From Bacteroidota bacterium (GTDB lineage: Bacteria > Bacteroidota > Bacteroidia > UBA8524), in assembly GCA_006226545.1 (NCBI GenBank), contig SBGR01000063.1:1-60176 (forward strand): 60,176 nucleotides of DNA. Direction: 5' to 3'. The notes below the pieces were generated by a model. That model was not told where the DNA came from. It searched no databases and saw only the letters and a program-made list of their open reading frames with translations. Made by a program: the position numbers and the translations under genes. The first letter of the stretch is position 1. Every line of letters starts with the position of its first letter. Of this stretch, positions 9,971 to 17,425 are shown in pieces.

Positions 9971-10365
9971 TTCAGGTTCCGGTTTCAAAGCTCTATAGCG
10001 CCTTCTCAGATCCGGTACAATTGGCTCAATGGTGGGGACCGAAAGGATTAACCAATACCATTCACGAGTTTGATTTGCGGCGGGGTGGACATTGGAAGCT
10101 AACCATGCATGGACCGGAAAAAGGCCATTATGAAAATGCCTCCATCTTTGATGTGGTAGAAAAGGAAAATCTTGTGGCATGGACACGTCAAACGCAACCT
10201 TATTTTAAAATGGAAATCCGATTTGAAGCCATCAGCGATTCCAGCTCCCGGATTTCCTTTCGAATGATTTTTGATACACCGGAAAGCTGTGCCAAGGTGA
10301 AGAATTTTGCCGGCCCGGCAAATGAGGAGAATTTTGATCGTTTGGAACGACTACTAAGTTTATAG
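9931..10365 (+). CDS. SRPBCC / AHSA1-family protein
   Basis: A 144-residue START-like (Bet v1 fold) protein of the AHSA1 (activator of Hsp90 ATPase) family. The N-terminal signature VPVSKLYSAFSDP with QWWGPKGLTNT matches the family (aPrelVf...WWGPkG), and the rest follows the usual pattern (HWKLTMHGP, IFDVVEKENLVAWT). Such proteins bind small hydrophobic ligands, and most bacterial members have no known substrate. It starts inside the 3' end of the previous gene and is followed after 2 bp by the 10368 gene, suggesting translational coupling. Confidence 0.85.
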   Translation: MQNTDTQIYNERIIQVPVSKLYSAFSDPVQLAQWWGPKGLTNTIHEFDLRRGGHWKLTMHGPEKGHYENASIFDVVEKENLVAWTRQTQPYFKMEIRFEAISDSSSRISFRMIFDTPESCAKVKNFAGPANEENFDRLERLLSL

Positions 10366-10367
10366 AC

Positions 10368-10814
10368 TTGAAACTCCAATACACAAAGACCATCCAAAGC
10401 ATCTACCCGGCGGATGAAAAAGCCTTGGAGCGGCTGCCTTATTTAATAGCTGCCGACATGGAAAAGGATTATTATAGTAATTGTCGAGTGCAGGGGAATA
10501 AGGTGAGTTTTATTACTACCATACCATTTGGACAGGATCCGTATCAAACTTCTTTAAATGCAGCTATAGATTCTGGACTAATTACAGTTTCAAAGTCTGA
10601 TCAAGGGCATATCCAAGTTCAGTATAAACTTGATTTCACTTATCGTGTGGCCATGTGGTCAACTGTCGTGTTATTGATTGTTCTTAATATCTCTGACAGC
10701 GCAAAATGGCCAACAGTTGCCTTATTTTTACTCTTTTATTTAGTGGCTTTTTTTCTAGCAAAATCTGCCGTAATAAGTACAATTGAAGACGCCCTAAAGC
10801 ATCGCTATCGCTAA
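10368..10814 (+). CDS. Hypothetical two-helix membrane protein, tandem paralogue 1
   Basis: A 148-residue protein of unknown function. The N-terminal soluble part (YPADEKALERLP, SNCRV, FITTIPFGQD) is about 80% identical by eye to the next gene, at 10865. The C-terminal part holds two predicted membrane helices (about 92-107 and 112-130) and ends in HRYR. The start is TTG at 10368: the paralogue aligns from the second codon (KLQY) and no in-frame ATG precedes it. It begins 2 bp after the SRPBCC stop. The conserved soluble half beside a diverged membrane half suggests selection on the cytoplasmic domain. Confidence 0.7.
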   Translation: MKLQYTKTIQSIYPADEKALERLPYLIAADMEKDYYSNCRVQGNKVSFITTIPFGQDPYQTSLNAAIDSGLITVSKSDQGHIQVQYKLDFTYRVAMWSTVVLLIVLNISDSAKWPTVALFLLFYLVAFFLAKSAVISTIEDALKHRYR

Positions 10815-10864
10815 ACAACACTAAAATGGCAAAAGCGGGTGTTTTAATCTAAACCATCGATAGC

Positions 10865-11317
10865 GTGAAATTCAAACTCCAATACAGTAAAACCATCCAA
10901 ACGATTTACCCGGCTGATGAAAAAGCCTTGGAGCGGCTGCCGCATTTGATTGCTGCCGACATGGACAAGGATTACTTTAGCAATTGTAGGGTGAGTGGGA
11001 ATGAGGTGGATTTTATTACTACTATTCCATTTGGGCAGGACCTCTATCAAACTTCCTTGAATACAGCCTTAGATTCAGGACTAATTTCTGTAACCAAGTC
11101 AGATAGTGGGTATATTACAATTCAGTATAAACTAAGGTTTACATTCCGGATCATCATTTTAACAATACTTATGGTGATTCTTGCTAAGAGTACCATGGAT
11201 ATTTCTAAATGGCCTTTTCTATTTATCATTCCACTCTTTTACATTATCACTTTTTTATTGGCTAAAGCAGCTGTGAAAAGCACGATTGAAAACGCCCTAA
11301 AGTACCGCTATCGCTAA
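10865..11317 (+). CDS. Hypothetical two-helix membrane protein, tandem paralogue 2
   Basis: A 150-residue paralogue of the preceding gene with the same layout: a soluble N-terminal domain (KALERLPHLIAADM, SNCRVSGNEVDFITT), two membrane helices at about 98-131, and the tail KYRYR. The start is GTG at 10865. The similarity extends past both stop codons through TAAACAACACTAA, which shows the duplication unit included 3' flanking DNA. The function is unknown. Having both copies start without ATG suggests low, tuned expression. Confidence 0.7.
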   Translation: MKFKLQYSKTIQTIYPADEKALERLPHLIAADMDKDYFSNCRVSGNEVDFITTIPFGQDLYQTSLNTALDSGLISVTKSDSGYITIQYKLRFTFRIIILTILMVILAKSTMDISKWPFLFIIPLFYIITFLLAKAAVKSTIENALKYRYR

Positions 11318-11354
11318 ACAACACTAATCTGGGCTTAGCTGCGTTATTCCAACA

Positions 11355-11627
11355 ATGAAACGTTTGCTTCAGTTGGTTTCTTTACTCTTCATGATGGGTG
11401 TCTTATTGGTGCAATTCCTCACACCCCACTTGGGTCTTCAACTCATCGGAACTGCTTTATTGATTGGCATTACGGCCTGTTTTGCTTCGAGCGCTGTGGG
11501 TTTGTATTCTGTGCAGGGATTTGCCGAAGGATTCAAAAGTTCCTTGCTGTATAGCTTTGGCATGAGCTCATTTTTTTACCTCATTGGCTATGCCGTAGCC
11601 GCCTTAGAACCCATTCTTCTGCCTTGA
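11355..11627 (+). CDS. Hypothetical small membrane protein
   Basis: A 90-residue, strongly hydrophobic protein with about three membrane helices (LVSLLFMMGVLLVQFL, LIGTALLIGITACFASSAVGL, FGMSSFFYLIGYAVAALEPI). I do not recognise a family. Its stop codon overlaps the TTG start of the following broken gene (TTGA), so the two were probably co-translated. Confidence 0.6.
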   Translation: MKRLLQLVSLLFMMGVLLVQFLTPHLGLQLIGTALLIGITACFASSAVGLYSVQGFAEGFKSSLLYSFGMSSFFYLIGYAVAALEPILLP

Positions 11628-12019
11628 GAAAAGTAGCTGGATTTAGTCTCGCCTGTATTGCTGTACTGGGCTTTTGCCTTTGTTTTAGCCTGGCTCAGTT
11701 ACAATTGGGTGAGGGGTATAACGTTTTCGCGCCTTTTATCGATACTGAGTTCGCTAAAGGTTATACGCCAGCAAAGTTTGATTTGGTAGATGAAAGTTTC
11801 AGTCCTGAAAAAGTATTGGACTTGTTGGGTGAACCCTTATTTTCAGTTTAAGACGAAACGGATTGCGGCCTTACTTTTATTTATACCAACGACGGGTACT
11901 TGCGCAGGCAAGGCACTAGGGAGTATACAATCAACGATTTTGCTTGGTACCGTTCTAGCATTCATTTCGATTCAAACCGTAGCATTGTGCGTATCGACAA
12001 AGGTTGGAGCTTTGATTAA
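11624..12019 (+). pseudogene. Small secreted protein gene split by one in-frame TAA
   Basis: The TTG at 11624 opens a reading frame with a hydrophobic N-terminal segment (signal or anchor, ACIAVLGFCLCFSLA). It reaches SPEKVLDLLGEPLFSV and then meets TAA at 11849-11851. The same frame continues without a break for 55 more sensible residues (DETDCGLTFIYTNDGYL to DKGWSFD) to TAA at 12017-12019. The whole resembles small BamE/SmpA-like envelope proteins, with a VLDLLGEP segment followed by a short beta domain. A single C-to-T change (CAA to TAA) would explain the interruption. It is either a recent nonsense mutation, a sequencing error, or read-through. Confidence 0.7.
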
Positions 12020-12107
12020 TTTACCATCAAAATTTAATAGGCATGGCCTATTCTAATCGGTAGAAATTTTATCTTGCACTTACCCCACAATACCTAATTA
12101 AACCCAC

Positions 12108-13313
12108 ATGAAAAGAGTTTTCTTGGCAGTCTTGTTTCTAGCATTGAACGCCGGACTGTATGCAAACGATAGTTGCAGGCTTAACCTCACCATCGGCTAT
12201 TCCGGCACCCTGGAAGGCCACGATTATTTAACTGTTTATGAGGTTTTTGTCAATTCCGTTTCAAAAGGAACAACGGTTGCTAAATACCAAACTGAAGCGG
12301 TTAAGGTGAGCCTTATTGTTCCCAAAGGGCATCACTCCATTACCGTAAAGCCTTATGCTCAAGTCAATGGGGTTTGGTCTGAACGAACTGCTTTAAATGG
12401 GTTCTTTGAAAAAAGCAGCCTAACGTTTTTAAACATCACCGAAGACTTCGATTATTTTATTGTTTACGATATACAGAACAATACAATCCTCAAAAGCACT
12501 AAGCTTAACATGGATTCGCTCAGTATTTACAGCACCGCATTGCCACGTACGTATGCATTTGCAGAACAGGTAATTACGGAGGACGAGATTCAGCAGAAAT
12601 GCTATGACCTCAATACCTATTTGGAGAAAAACTCCAGCATGGTGATGCAAGTTACAGGCTCCTCCATTAAAATAGGAACCAAAGGATCTTATGATCCTTA
12701 CAATGCTTTTTTGAGCTATTTTGATGATACACTCTGTGTTATAAAGAACTTTAAATCAGTAACACTTCGAACAAAAACAGGTTGTTATTTCACTAGGCCA
12801 AAGCATGGTTCAAATAAGGAAATTACGTTTGAAGTTAGAGGGGATGGTAACGTAGATGAACTGTATCAGAAACTGCGTAGTTTCTTTGGTGATGTGGTGG
12901 CTTACGATTGGACAAACAAAAACAACTTAGACAATACACCTCAGAACGTTGAGCGGTTTGACTTGCAGAAGAAAATAGACAAGGTAAACAAACACATTAA
13001 AGCGAACTACAGCAGCGAATACCTGGGCATATCTCTTCGAAGTGATTCATTGATTTTCGACAAGCCGAATGGAACCTATTATGCATGTCACTTCTTTGAT
13101 TTAGATGAAGTCTATGCAGACAAAATCAATAAGTATGTGGAATTTACCTGCAAGGCTAAAATCTACTTTTACCATTCCAGCGGTACGCGATCTACCTACA
13201 GTGTGAAATTTCCGAATAAGTCGGAGAATACCAACCAACAAATGATGGAGTATTTCACCCGTTTCTACAATAGCTTTTCAAATTACGCTGCCAAACAACA
13301 ACAGAATAGATAA
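12108..13313 (+). CDS. Secreted hypothetical protein
   Basis: A 401-residue protein with a clear signal peptide (residues 1-19, ending GLYAND). The N-terminal domain (about 20-135) looks Ig-like: it is beta-rich, with SRIE-type alternation and the segment LIVPKGHHSITVKPYAQVNGVW. The C-terminal two thirds are mixed, with lysine-rich stretches. I do not recognise a family. It has no T9SS sorting domain, so it is probably periplasmic. It faces the convergent lipoprotein gene at 13327 with only 13 bp between stop codons and no obvious terminator. Confidence 0.65.
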   Translation: MKRVFLAVLFLALNAGLYANDSCRLNLTIGYSGTLEGHDYLTVYEVFVNSVSKGTTVAKYQTEAVKVSLIVPKGHHSITVKPYAQVNGVWSERTALNGFFEKSSLTFLNITEDFDYFIVYDIQNNTILKSTKLNMDSLSIYSTALPRTYAFAEQVITEDEIQQKCYDLNTYLEKNSSMVMQVTGSSIKIGTKGSYDPYNAFLSYFDDTLCVIKNFKSVTLRTKTGCYFTRPKHGSNKEITFEVRGDGNVDELYQKLRSFFGDVVAYDWTNKNNLDNTPQNVERFDLQKKIDKVNKHIKANYSSEYLGISLRSDSLIFDKPNGTYYACHFFDLDEVYADKINKYVEFTCKAKIYFYHSSGTRSTYSVKFPNKSENTNQQMMEYFTRFYNSFSNYAAKQQQNR

Positions 13314-13326
13314 GGCGGACTAGCCC

Positions 13327-14010
13327 TTATTGGGCATTTCTACGTTCTATTTCTTTGTCGATCAATTTACGGAGCTCATCCATTTTGAACTTGGTTCTGG
13401 GAACGCCAACACGTTGTTCAAAGGTCTTTTTAAGGTAGGCTAGTTCCGCATTGGAATAGTGGTGCATATCAGAGCTGGGAATAAGCAAGTTGAGGTAAAT
13501 CGTACTTTGGTAAGCCAATGGTGTTTGTTCGGCTGCGAAGAGCTGAACGCTGGATTCCAAGAAGCTCGAATCACGGTAAGGTTTGTTTAGAAACCTCCGG
13601 AAGAAACTTGGTGGAGAGGTTCTGTTTTCCGACTGATAGCTCAAGGTTCCTTCGCTATTCCAAATGGCTTCTTCATCCATGCGGTCAAAGAGTCGCTTCA
13701 TCAAAGGCACTCCCGATTCTGTGCTCAATAAACCGGTTCTTAATTGCTGTAAGGCAGCGGAGTCTTCGATGTTTTCATAATAGAAATTCAATTGAAACTC
13801 TTCCAAATCGGTTAAGGTGTCTTGTAAGAATTCCTGTGTTTTAGCGATGCAGTGCTTTGCTTGATCCGTTGGACTCATAGCCAAGTATTGGCTCGAATCT
13901 TCAACGACATAATTTCGCTCGATAAGTTTTACTTCTTTGGAGTTGTCTTGGCAAGCAATCAAAGCTAAGGCTAAAATGCCGCTAAAAAGGAGGGGGGTAC
14001 TGCGTTTCAT
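13327..14010 (-). CDS. Lipoprotein of unknown function
   Basis: The ATG at 14010 gives MKRSTPLLFSGILALALIAC, a type II signal peptide with lipobox LIAC and the lipidated cysteine at residue 20. An upstream in-frame ATG at 14028 adds six residues that only lengthen the positively charged region. The mature part (about 207 residues) is helical and charged (FLQDTLTDLEEF, LKKTFEQRVG, DELRKLIDKEIERR). It is probably anchored in the outer or inner membrane facing the periplasm. There is no recognisable domain. Confidence 0.75.
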   Translation of the reverse strand: MKRSTPLLFSGILALALIACQDNSKEVKLIERNYVVEDSSQYLAMSPTDQAKHCIAKTQEFLQDTLTDLEEFQLNFYYENIEDSAALQQLRTGLLSTESGVPLMKRLFDRMDEEAIWNSEGTLSYQSENRTSPPSFFRRFLNKPYRDSSFLESSVQLFAAEQTPLAYQSTIYLNLLIPSSDMHHYSNAELAYLKKTFEQRVGVPRTKFKMDELRKLIDKEIERRNAQ

Positions 14011-14082
14011 GGGTTTCGTCTTAATCAAATATAAGGGATTGGACTCATTCTATCAGGTGCTTGGCATCGCTAAATAAAACAC

Positions 14083-14117
14083 AAAAAAAAAGCCTCCCTG
14101 CAGTGGAAGGCTTTTTT
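14083..14117 (-). terminator. Rho-independent terminator, usable in both directions
   Basis: AAGCCTcCCTGCAGTGGAAGGCTT pairs with an A tract on the left and a T tract on the right. It lies 25 bp after the stop of the DUF5606 gene, which is the only gene reading into it. Confidence 0.75.
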
Positions 14118-14141
14118 CGTACTATTAAGTCTAAGTCTAAC

Positions 14142-14696
14142 TTAAGCGCCACCGGTTTTACGCGGTGTATTTGTTTTGGATTTTACGTTAGCCGATTTCG
14201 GGGCTACGGTTTTTTTAGCTCCTGCTGCTTTGGTAGCTGTTTTCTTTGGAGCTGCTTTTTTAGCGTCTTTCTTCTCTTCGCCGGCGTCTTCCACTTTATC
14301 ATCGCTTAAGCTAGACCAATCCAATTCTGATTTTAGAATATGGTACCATTGGTACAACTTGCGCAAATCTGAAATGTATACACGCTCTTTGTCGTAGTTA
14401 GGCAAAGCCTTTTCAGTGAAGGAACGAATGGCAGCTTCGTCGTCTTTCTTTCCTGGAACAGTGGCACCACCGTTTTCCAATTCGTGAATAGCCAACAATA
14501 CTTTGCCTAAACGCTCTTCACCTTCTACGGTATAGATAGCGATGTCTTCCAAAACCGAAATCTTCTGAGATAGGTTGGTTGGAAAACGTTTTTTGTCTTT
14601 ATCCAGCGATTCAACAATCAGTCCTGTTGGACGCTGCCCGATGATCTTGTGCAATCCGCCAATACCACCAATGGAAACTACATCTTTTAATTCCAT
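14142..14696 (-). CDS. DUF5606 protein with lysine/alanine-rich tail
   Basis: The start is the ATG at 14696 (MELKDVVSIGGIGGLHKI). An upstream in-frame ATG at 14738 is less likely, because the conserved family sequence begins at MELKDVV. Residues 1-135 are a DUF5606 domain (GLIVESLD, ISVLEDIAIYT, RVYISDLRKLYQWY), a small cytoplasmic fold found across Bacteroidota with no assigned role. The last 45 or so residues are very rich in lysine, alanine, proline and threonine (KKAAPKKTATKAAGAKK), like a histone H1 tail, so binding to nucleic acid is a reasonable guess. A perfect DnaA-box match lies 57 bp upstream. Confidence 0.85.
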   Translation of the reverse strand: MELKDVVSIGGIGGLHKIIGQRPTGLIVESLDKDKKRFPTNLSQKISVLEDIAIYTVEGEERLGKVLLAIHELENGGATVPGKKDDEAAIRSFTEKALPNYDKERVYISDLRKLYQWYHILKSELDWSSLSDDKVEDAGEEKKDAKKAAPKKTATKAAGAKKTVAPKSANVKSKTNTPRKTGGA

Positions 14697-14798
14697 AAGC
14701 CTCAAATTAAATAGGAAAGCAGGATTCTCCCTGTGCAAAATTAGACACAGACTGTGGATAAGCCTAATCGAAGGCGCAGGACAAAGGGCATGAAGCTC

Positions 14799-15269
14799 TT
14801 ATTTCTCCTGACTGTCAGCGTTTTTCTCGGATACATTGTTCTCCTCAAACAAGTTCAATCCCATCAGTTTTAGCTTATCTAACGCAGCACTGACTCCGGT
14901 TAAGTCAATGTCCATGGTGATTTGCTGGTATTCCTCTTCGGTTACTTTTCTATCGAGCAAAAGCTTGTGAATCGACTCATTCAAATCGACCAAACGTTTG
15001 TCTAAATCGCCAGCCAGCATTTTGTATTTCACCTCAATAACACGAACACTATCCGGCATGCGGGCAGCTTCTGAAATGGCACTATTGTATACATTTTCCA
15101 AGCTATCCGCCACTTGAGTTAAGGTGTCGGCATAGGCGCTGAGTAGGTCAGTACCTTTCACGCTTTCTTCTTGTGTCTCCACTTGTTTGTTATCGGTTTC
15201 AGGAGTCTGGTCTTTGCAAGCGATAAAGCTCAACATAAGTAAGGATAGGGAGATGTTCTTAAGTGTCAT
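14799..15269 (-). CDS. Lipoprotein of unknown function
   Basis: A 156-residue protein beginning MTLKNISLSLLMLSFIAC, a short lipoprotein signal with lipobox FIAC and cysteine at residue 18. The mature part is acidic and predicted helical, with runs such as DTLTQVADSLENVYNSAI and KVTEEEYQQITMDIDL. I do not recognise a family. It lies upstream of the DUF5606 gene on the same strand, 102 bp apart, so shared transcription is possible but not shown. Confidence 0.7.
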   Translation of the reverse strand: MTLKNISLSLLMLSFIACKDQTPETDNKQVETQEESVKGTDLLSAYADTLTQVADSLENVYNSAISEAARMPDSVRVIEVKYKMLAGDLDKRLVDLNESIHKLLLDRKVTEEEYQQITMDIDLTGVSAALDKLKLMGLNLFEENNVSEKNADSQEK

Positions 15270-15383
15270 GGACCGAAGATACTTAATGTGTTTGGTAAGT
15301 TGAAGTGAACAGTTGAGAAGATTTTTTTTTATCGCCTATTCTATCGTTTGAATGAAAAAGTTAATTTGCGTTAAAACCCATAT

Positions 15384-16055
15384 ATGAAACTCGTGAAAAC
15401 CCTAGTATTGGGACTCTTGCTTACCCTGAGCGCAAGGTCGCATGCCGGTTGGGTGATAGGCTATAACGGAGGCTATTACCCATCGTTTACCAATAATCTC
15501 CAAGCTCACGCCCAGTCATTTAACTTACTTTCCGAAGCCAGCGTGCCTATGAAAGTAAATCCTTTCTTTAGGGGCATCACCACCGGAATTCGAATCAACT
15601 TAATGGATGATTTCGGTTTTATTGCGGGCACATTTACCACCAGAAAACTGGAAACAAATTGGGCGAAAAACAGCACCTCTGAAGAGAAGTGGAGGGTGCG
15701 TTCCAATTACCTGACGGCTGAATTTGGTGCGGGCGGAGAAAAATTGAAAGGTGGAGCTAGCGTAGACATTGGTGCGGTTAAGTTCTTTTCTAAGCGAAAA
15801 GACAATCAAACCAATGAAACTACGGAATGGGAGCTGGTTTACGATGGCGGAGGTTTGTTTAATGGAGGGTTGCTCAGCGCAGGCTTTAGTTTCTTTGTGG
15901 AGTACAGACTAACCGGGAACTTTTATTCCCGCGCATTTGCCATGCTTCCAATCGGGATGAGTTCTATTTCAGATGCAAAAACAGATTTCACTTACGGGTA
16001 CAATACCACTCATTTTGGGTTGAGCCTTTATGTTGACCTTTTTAGACAAGACTAG
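15384..16055 (+). CDS. Outer-membrane beta-barrel-like protein
   Basis: A 223-residue protein with a signal peptide (residues 1-21, ARSHA/GWVIG). The body alternates aromatic and polar residues (FGFIAGTFTTRKLETNW, GGLFNGGLLSAGFSFFVEY) and ends in an aromatic-rich strand (THFGLSLYVDLFRQD), as in small outer-membrane barrels. It is the first gene of a three-gene set (15384, 16058, 16738) with gaps of 2 bp and then a 1-bp overlap. A near -7 box (TTAATTTG, one mismatch) ends about 15 bp upstream of the start. The function is unknown. Confidence 0.65.
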   Translation: MKLVKTLVLGLLLTLSARSHAGWVIGYNGGYYPSFTNNLQAHAQSFNLLSEASVPMKVNPFFRGITTGIRINLMDDFGFIAGTFTTRKLETNWAKNSTSEEKWRVRSNYLTAEFGAGGEKLKGGASVDIGAVKFFSKRKDNQTNETTEWELVYDGGGLFNGGLLSAGFSFFVEYRLTGNFYSRAFAMLPIGMSSISDAKTDFTYGYNTTHFGLSLYVDLFRQD

Positions 16056-16057
16056 CC

Positions 16058-16738
16058 ATGAGAAAATTATCGATACTCTTTGTATTACTGATGTCAGCTA
16101 GTTTGGCATTTGCACAGCCCTTTCAGGGTTTGGGATTTACCTTGGCTTACCGAAATGGCATGGTAACCAGTCCGGAACTTAACAGCTACTTCGCTAGCTC
16201 AAATTCGTCAAATTATGTGGAGCCTTTGGCCTTCCGGGGCAGTCGAGGAGGTTATACCATTGGGGCCGACTATTATATTTCATTTGTAAGTGGAGGTGTT
16301 CGGGTGAGTCAGGCTTGGAACACGGCAACAGCGCTAGACAAAGATGGACTTAAAACGGAGATGCGGGTGAGCGAGTTTCACTTTACACCTTATTTAGGTT
16401 TGGCGTATCAACGTAACTTCTACCATATTCAACTGAGCGGTGGATTAAGTTTTGGCAACAATAGAGTGCTCAAATCCACACAGATAACAGGATTGGATAA
16501 GCGTTTCATTCAAAACCGCTATAGAGGATTGTTTTTTGGCTATAACCTGAGAGCGGAGGCCAGCATCTTCTACGTGTTTTTTGCAGCTGAAAAGGTCTTT
16601 GGATCTAAATCGGGTAGCAGCGATACCAGTCCTTTAACGGATAATTTGATAAACGTGAATTACCTTGGAAATACCAATGCCAATTTCTCAGGTATGCGTT
16701 ATGAAATAGGGGTGAGATTTAACATAACAGAAGACTGA
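16058..16738 (+). CDS. Outer-membrane beta-barrel-like protein
   Basis: A 226-residue protein with a signal peptide (residues 1-19, LAFAQP). The strand pattern is like its neighbour at 15384, with repeated GGYTIGADYYISFVSGGV-type segments and a final strand MRYEIGVRFNITED. The two are probably diverged relatives that sit together in the outer membrane. Its stop codon overlaps the next start (TGATG). Confidence 0.65.
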   Translation: MRKLSILFVLLMSASLAFAQPFQGLGFTLAYRNGMVTSPELNSYFASSNSSNYVEPLAFRGSRGGYTIGADYYISFVSGGVRVSQAWNTATALDKDGLKTEMRVSEFHFTPYLGLAYQRNFYHIQLSGGLSFGNNRVLKSTQITGLDKRFIQNRYRGLFFGYNLRAEASIFYVFFAAEKVFGSKSGSSDTSPLTDNLINVNYLGNTNANFSGMRYEIGVRFNITED

Positions 16739-17253
16739 TGAGGAATTTAGCGATCAAGTACCTGGCGGTTTTATGTTTTACCCTACTGCTAACATCCTGC
16801 TACAAGGAAGAACGAAACTTGAATAAGTTCGCCGGAGGCTGGACCATCTCCGAATACCAGGTTCAAGAAGTTTACAAGGGTCAAATTCAATTTGATAGCA
16901 CTTACAAAAACGTGGGTTACATCACCTTATACAATAATATCTATGCGAACGATCTTATGAACCGTGTAGAAATGCAGGTTATACCAAGCTATTCCGGTTA
17001 TTTTAGGCATGTGATGGCGCTGAATTCACAAGGTACCTATGCTTCAAACAGAGGCCTGTGGACATCGGATAGTCCGGATAACTACCGCATTGCTTTTGAG
17101 TTTTATAAACTTGATTTACCCTATAATTTCAGAGCAACCGTGGATAGACTGAAGAAAAATAGCTTTGAGTTTTCCTTTCAAGGCAATAAGGTGTACGGCA
17201 ACGAAGTGCACCACCGCGTAGAAACCTATAAGCTAGAGCGTAGTTCATTTTAG
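16738..17253 (+). CDS. Lipoprotein, lipocalin-like
   Basis: A 171-residue protein with lipoprotein signal MRNLAIKYLAVLCFTLLLTSC (cysteine 21). The mature part starts with NLNKFAGGWTISEYQ, the usual opening of lipocalin-like Bacteroidota lipoproteins (a short helix, then G-W in the first strand), and continues with beta strands. It is the last gene of the three-gene envelope operon. A ligand or partner role for the two barrel proteins is inference only. Confidence 0.65.
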   Translation: MRNLAIKYLAVLCFTLLLTSCYKEERNLNKFAGGWTISEYQVQEVYKGQIQFDSTYKNVGYITLYNNIYANDLMNRVEMQVIPSYSGYFRHVMALNSQGTYASNRGLWTSDSPDNYRIAFEFYKLDLPYNFRATVDRLKKNSFEFSFQGNKVYGNEVHHRVETYKLERSSF

Positions 17254-17399
17254 CGAACGGTAAAAATGAATGAAAATTTGGCCTTCAACCGCCTAGCCTG
17301 AAACTGCTTTACTTAGTGTGAAGTCTTTGCAGACTAGCCATTGCCAATAGCTTAGCGCTAATCTTGGAATTTAGACTGTCAGATTCTGCCGTAAAAGGG

Positions 17400-17407
17400 T
17401 ATTTTTG
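17400..17407 (+). promoter_or_regulatory. Bacteroidota -7 promoter box (TATTTTTG)
   Basis: An exact TAnnTTTG match ending 18 bp before the ATG at 17426. Transcription would start near 17414, which rules out the in-frame TTG at 17405 as the translation start of icmF. Confidence 0.5.
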
Positions 17408-17425
17408 CAGCAAATTGAACATTCC

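Noticed and set aside
11790-12056. An 88-residue frame overlapping the split gene
   Set aside because: It starts inside the broken gene in another frame, and the in-frame continuation past the TAA reads much better.
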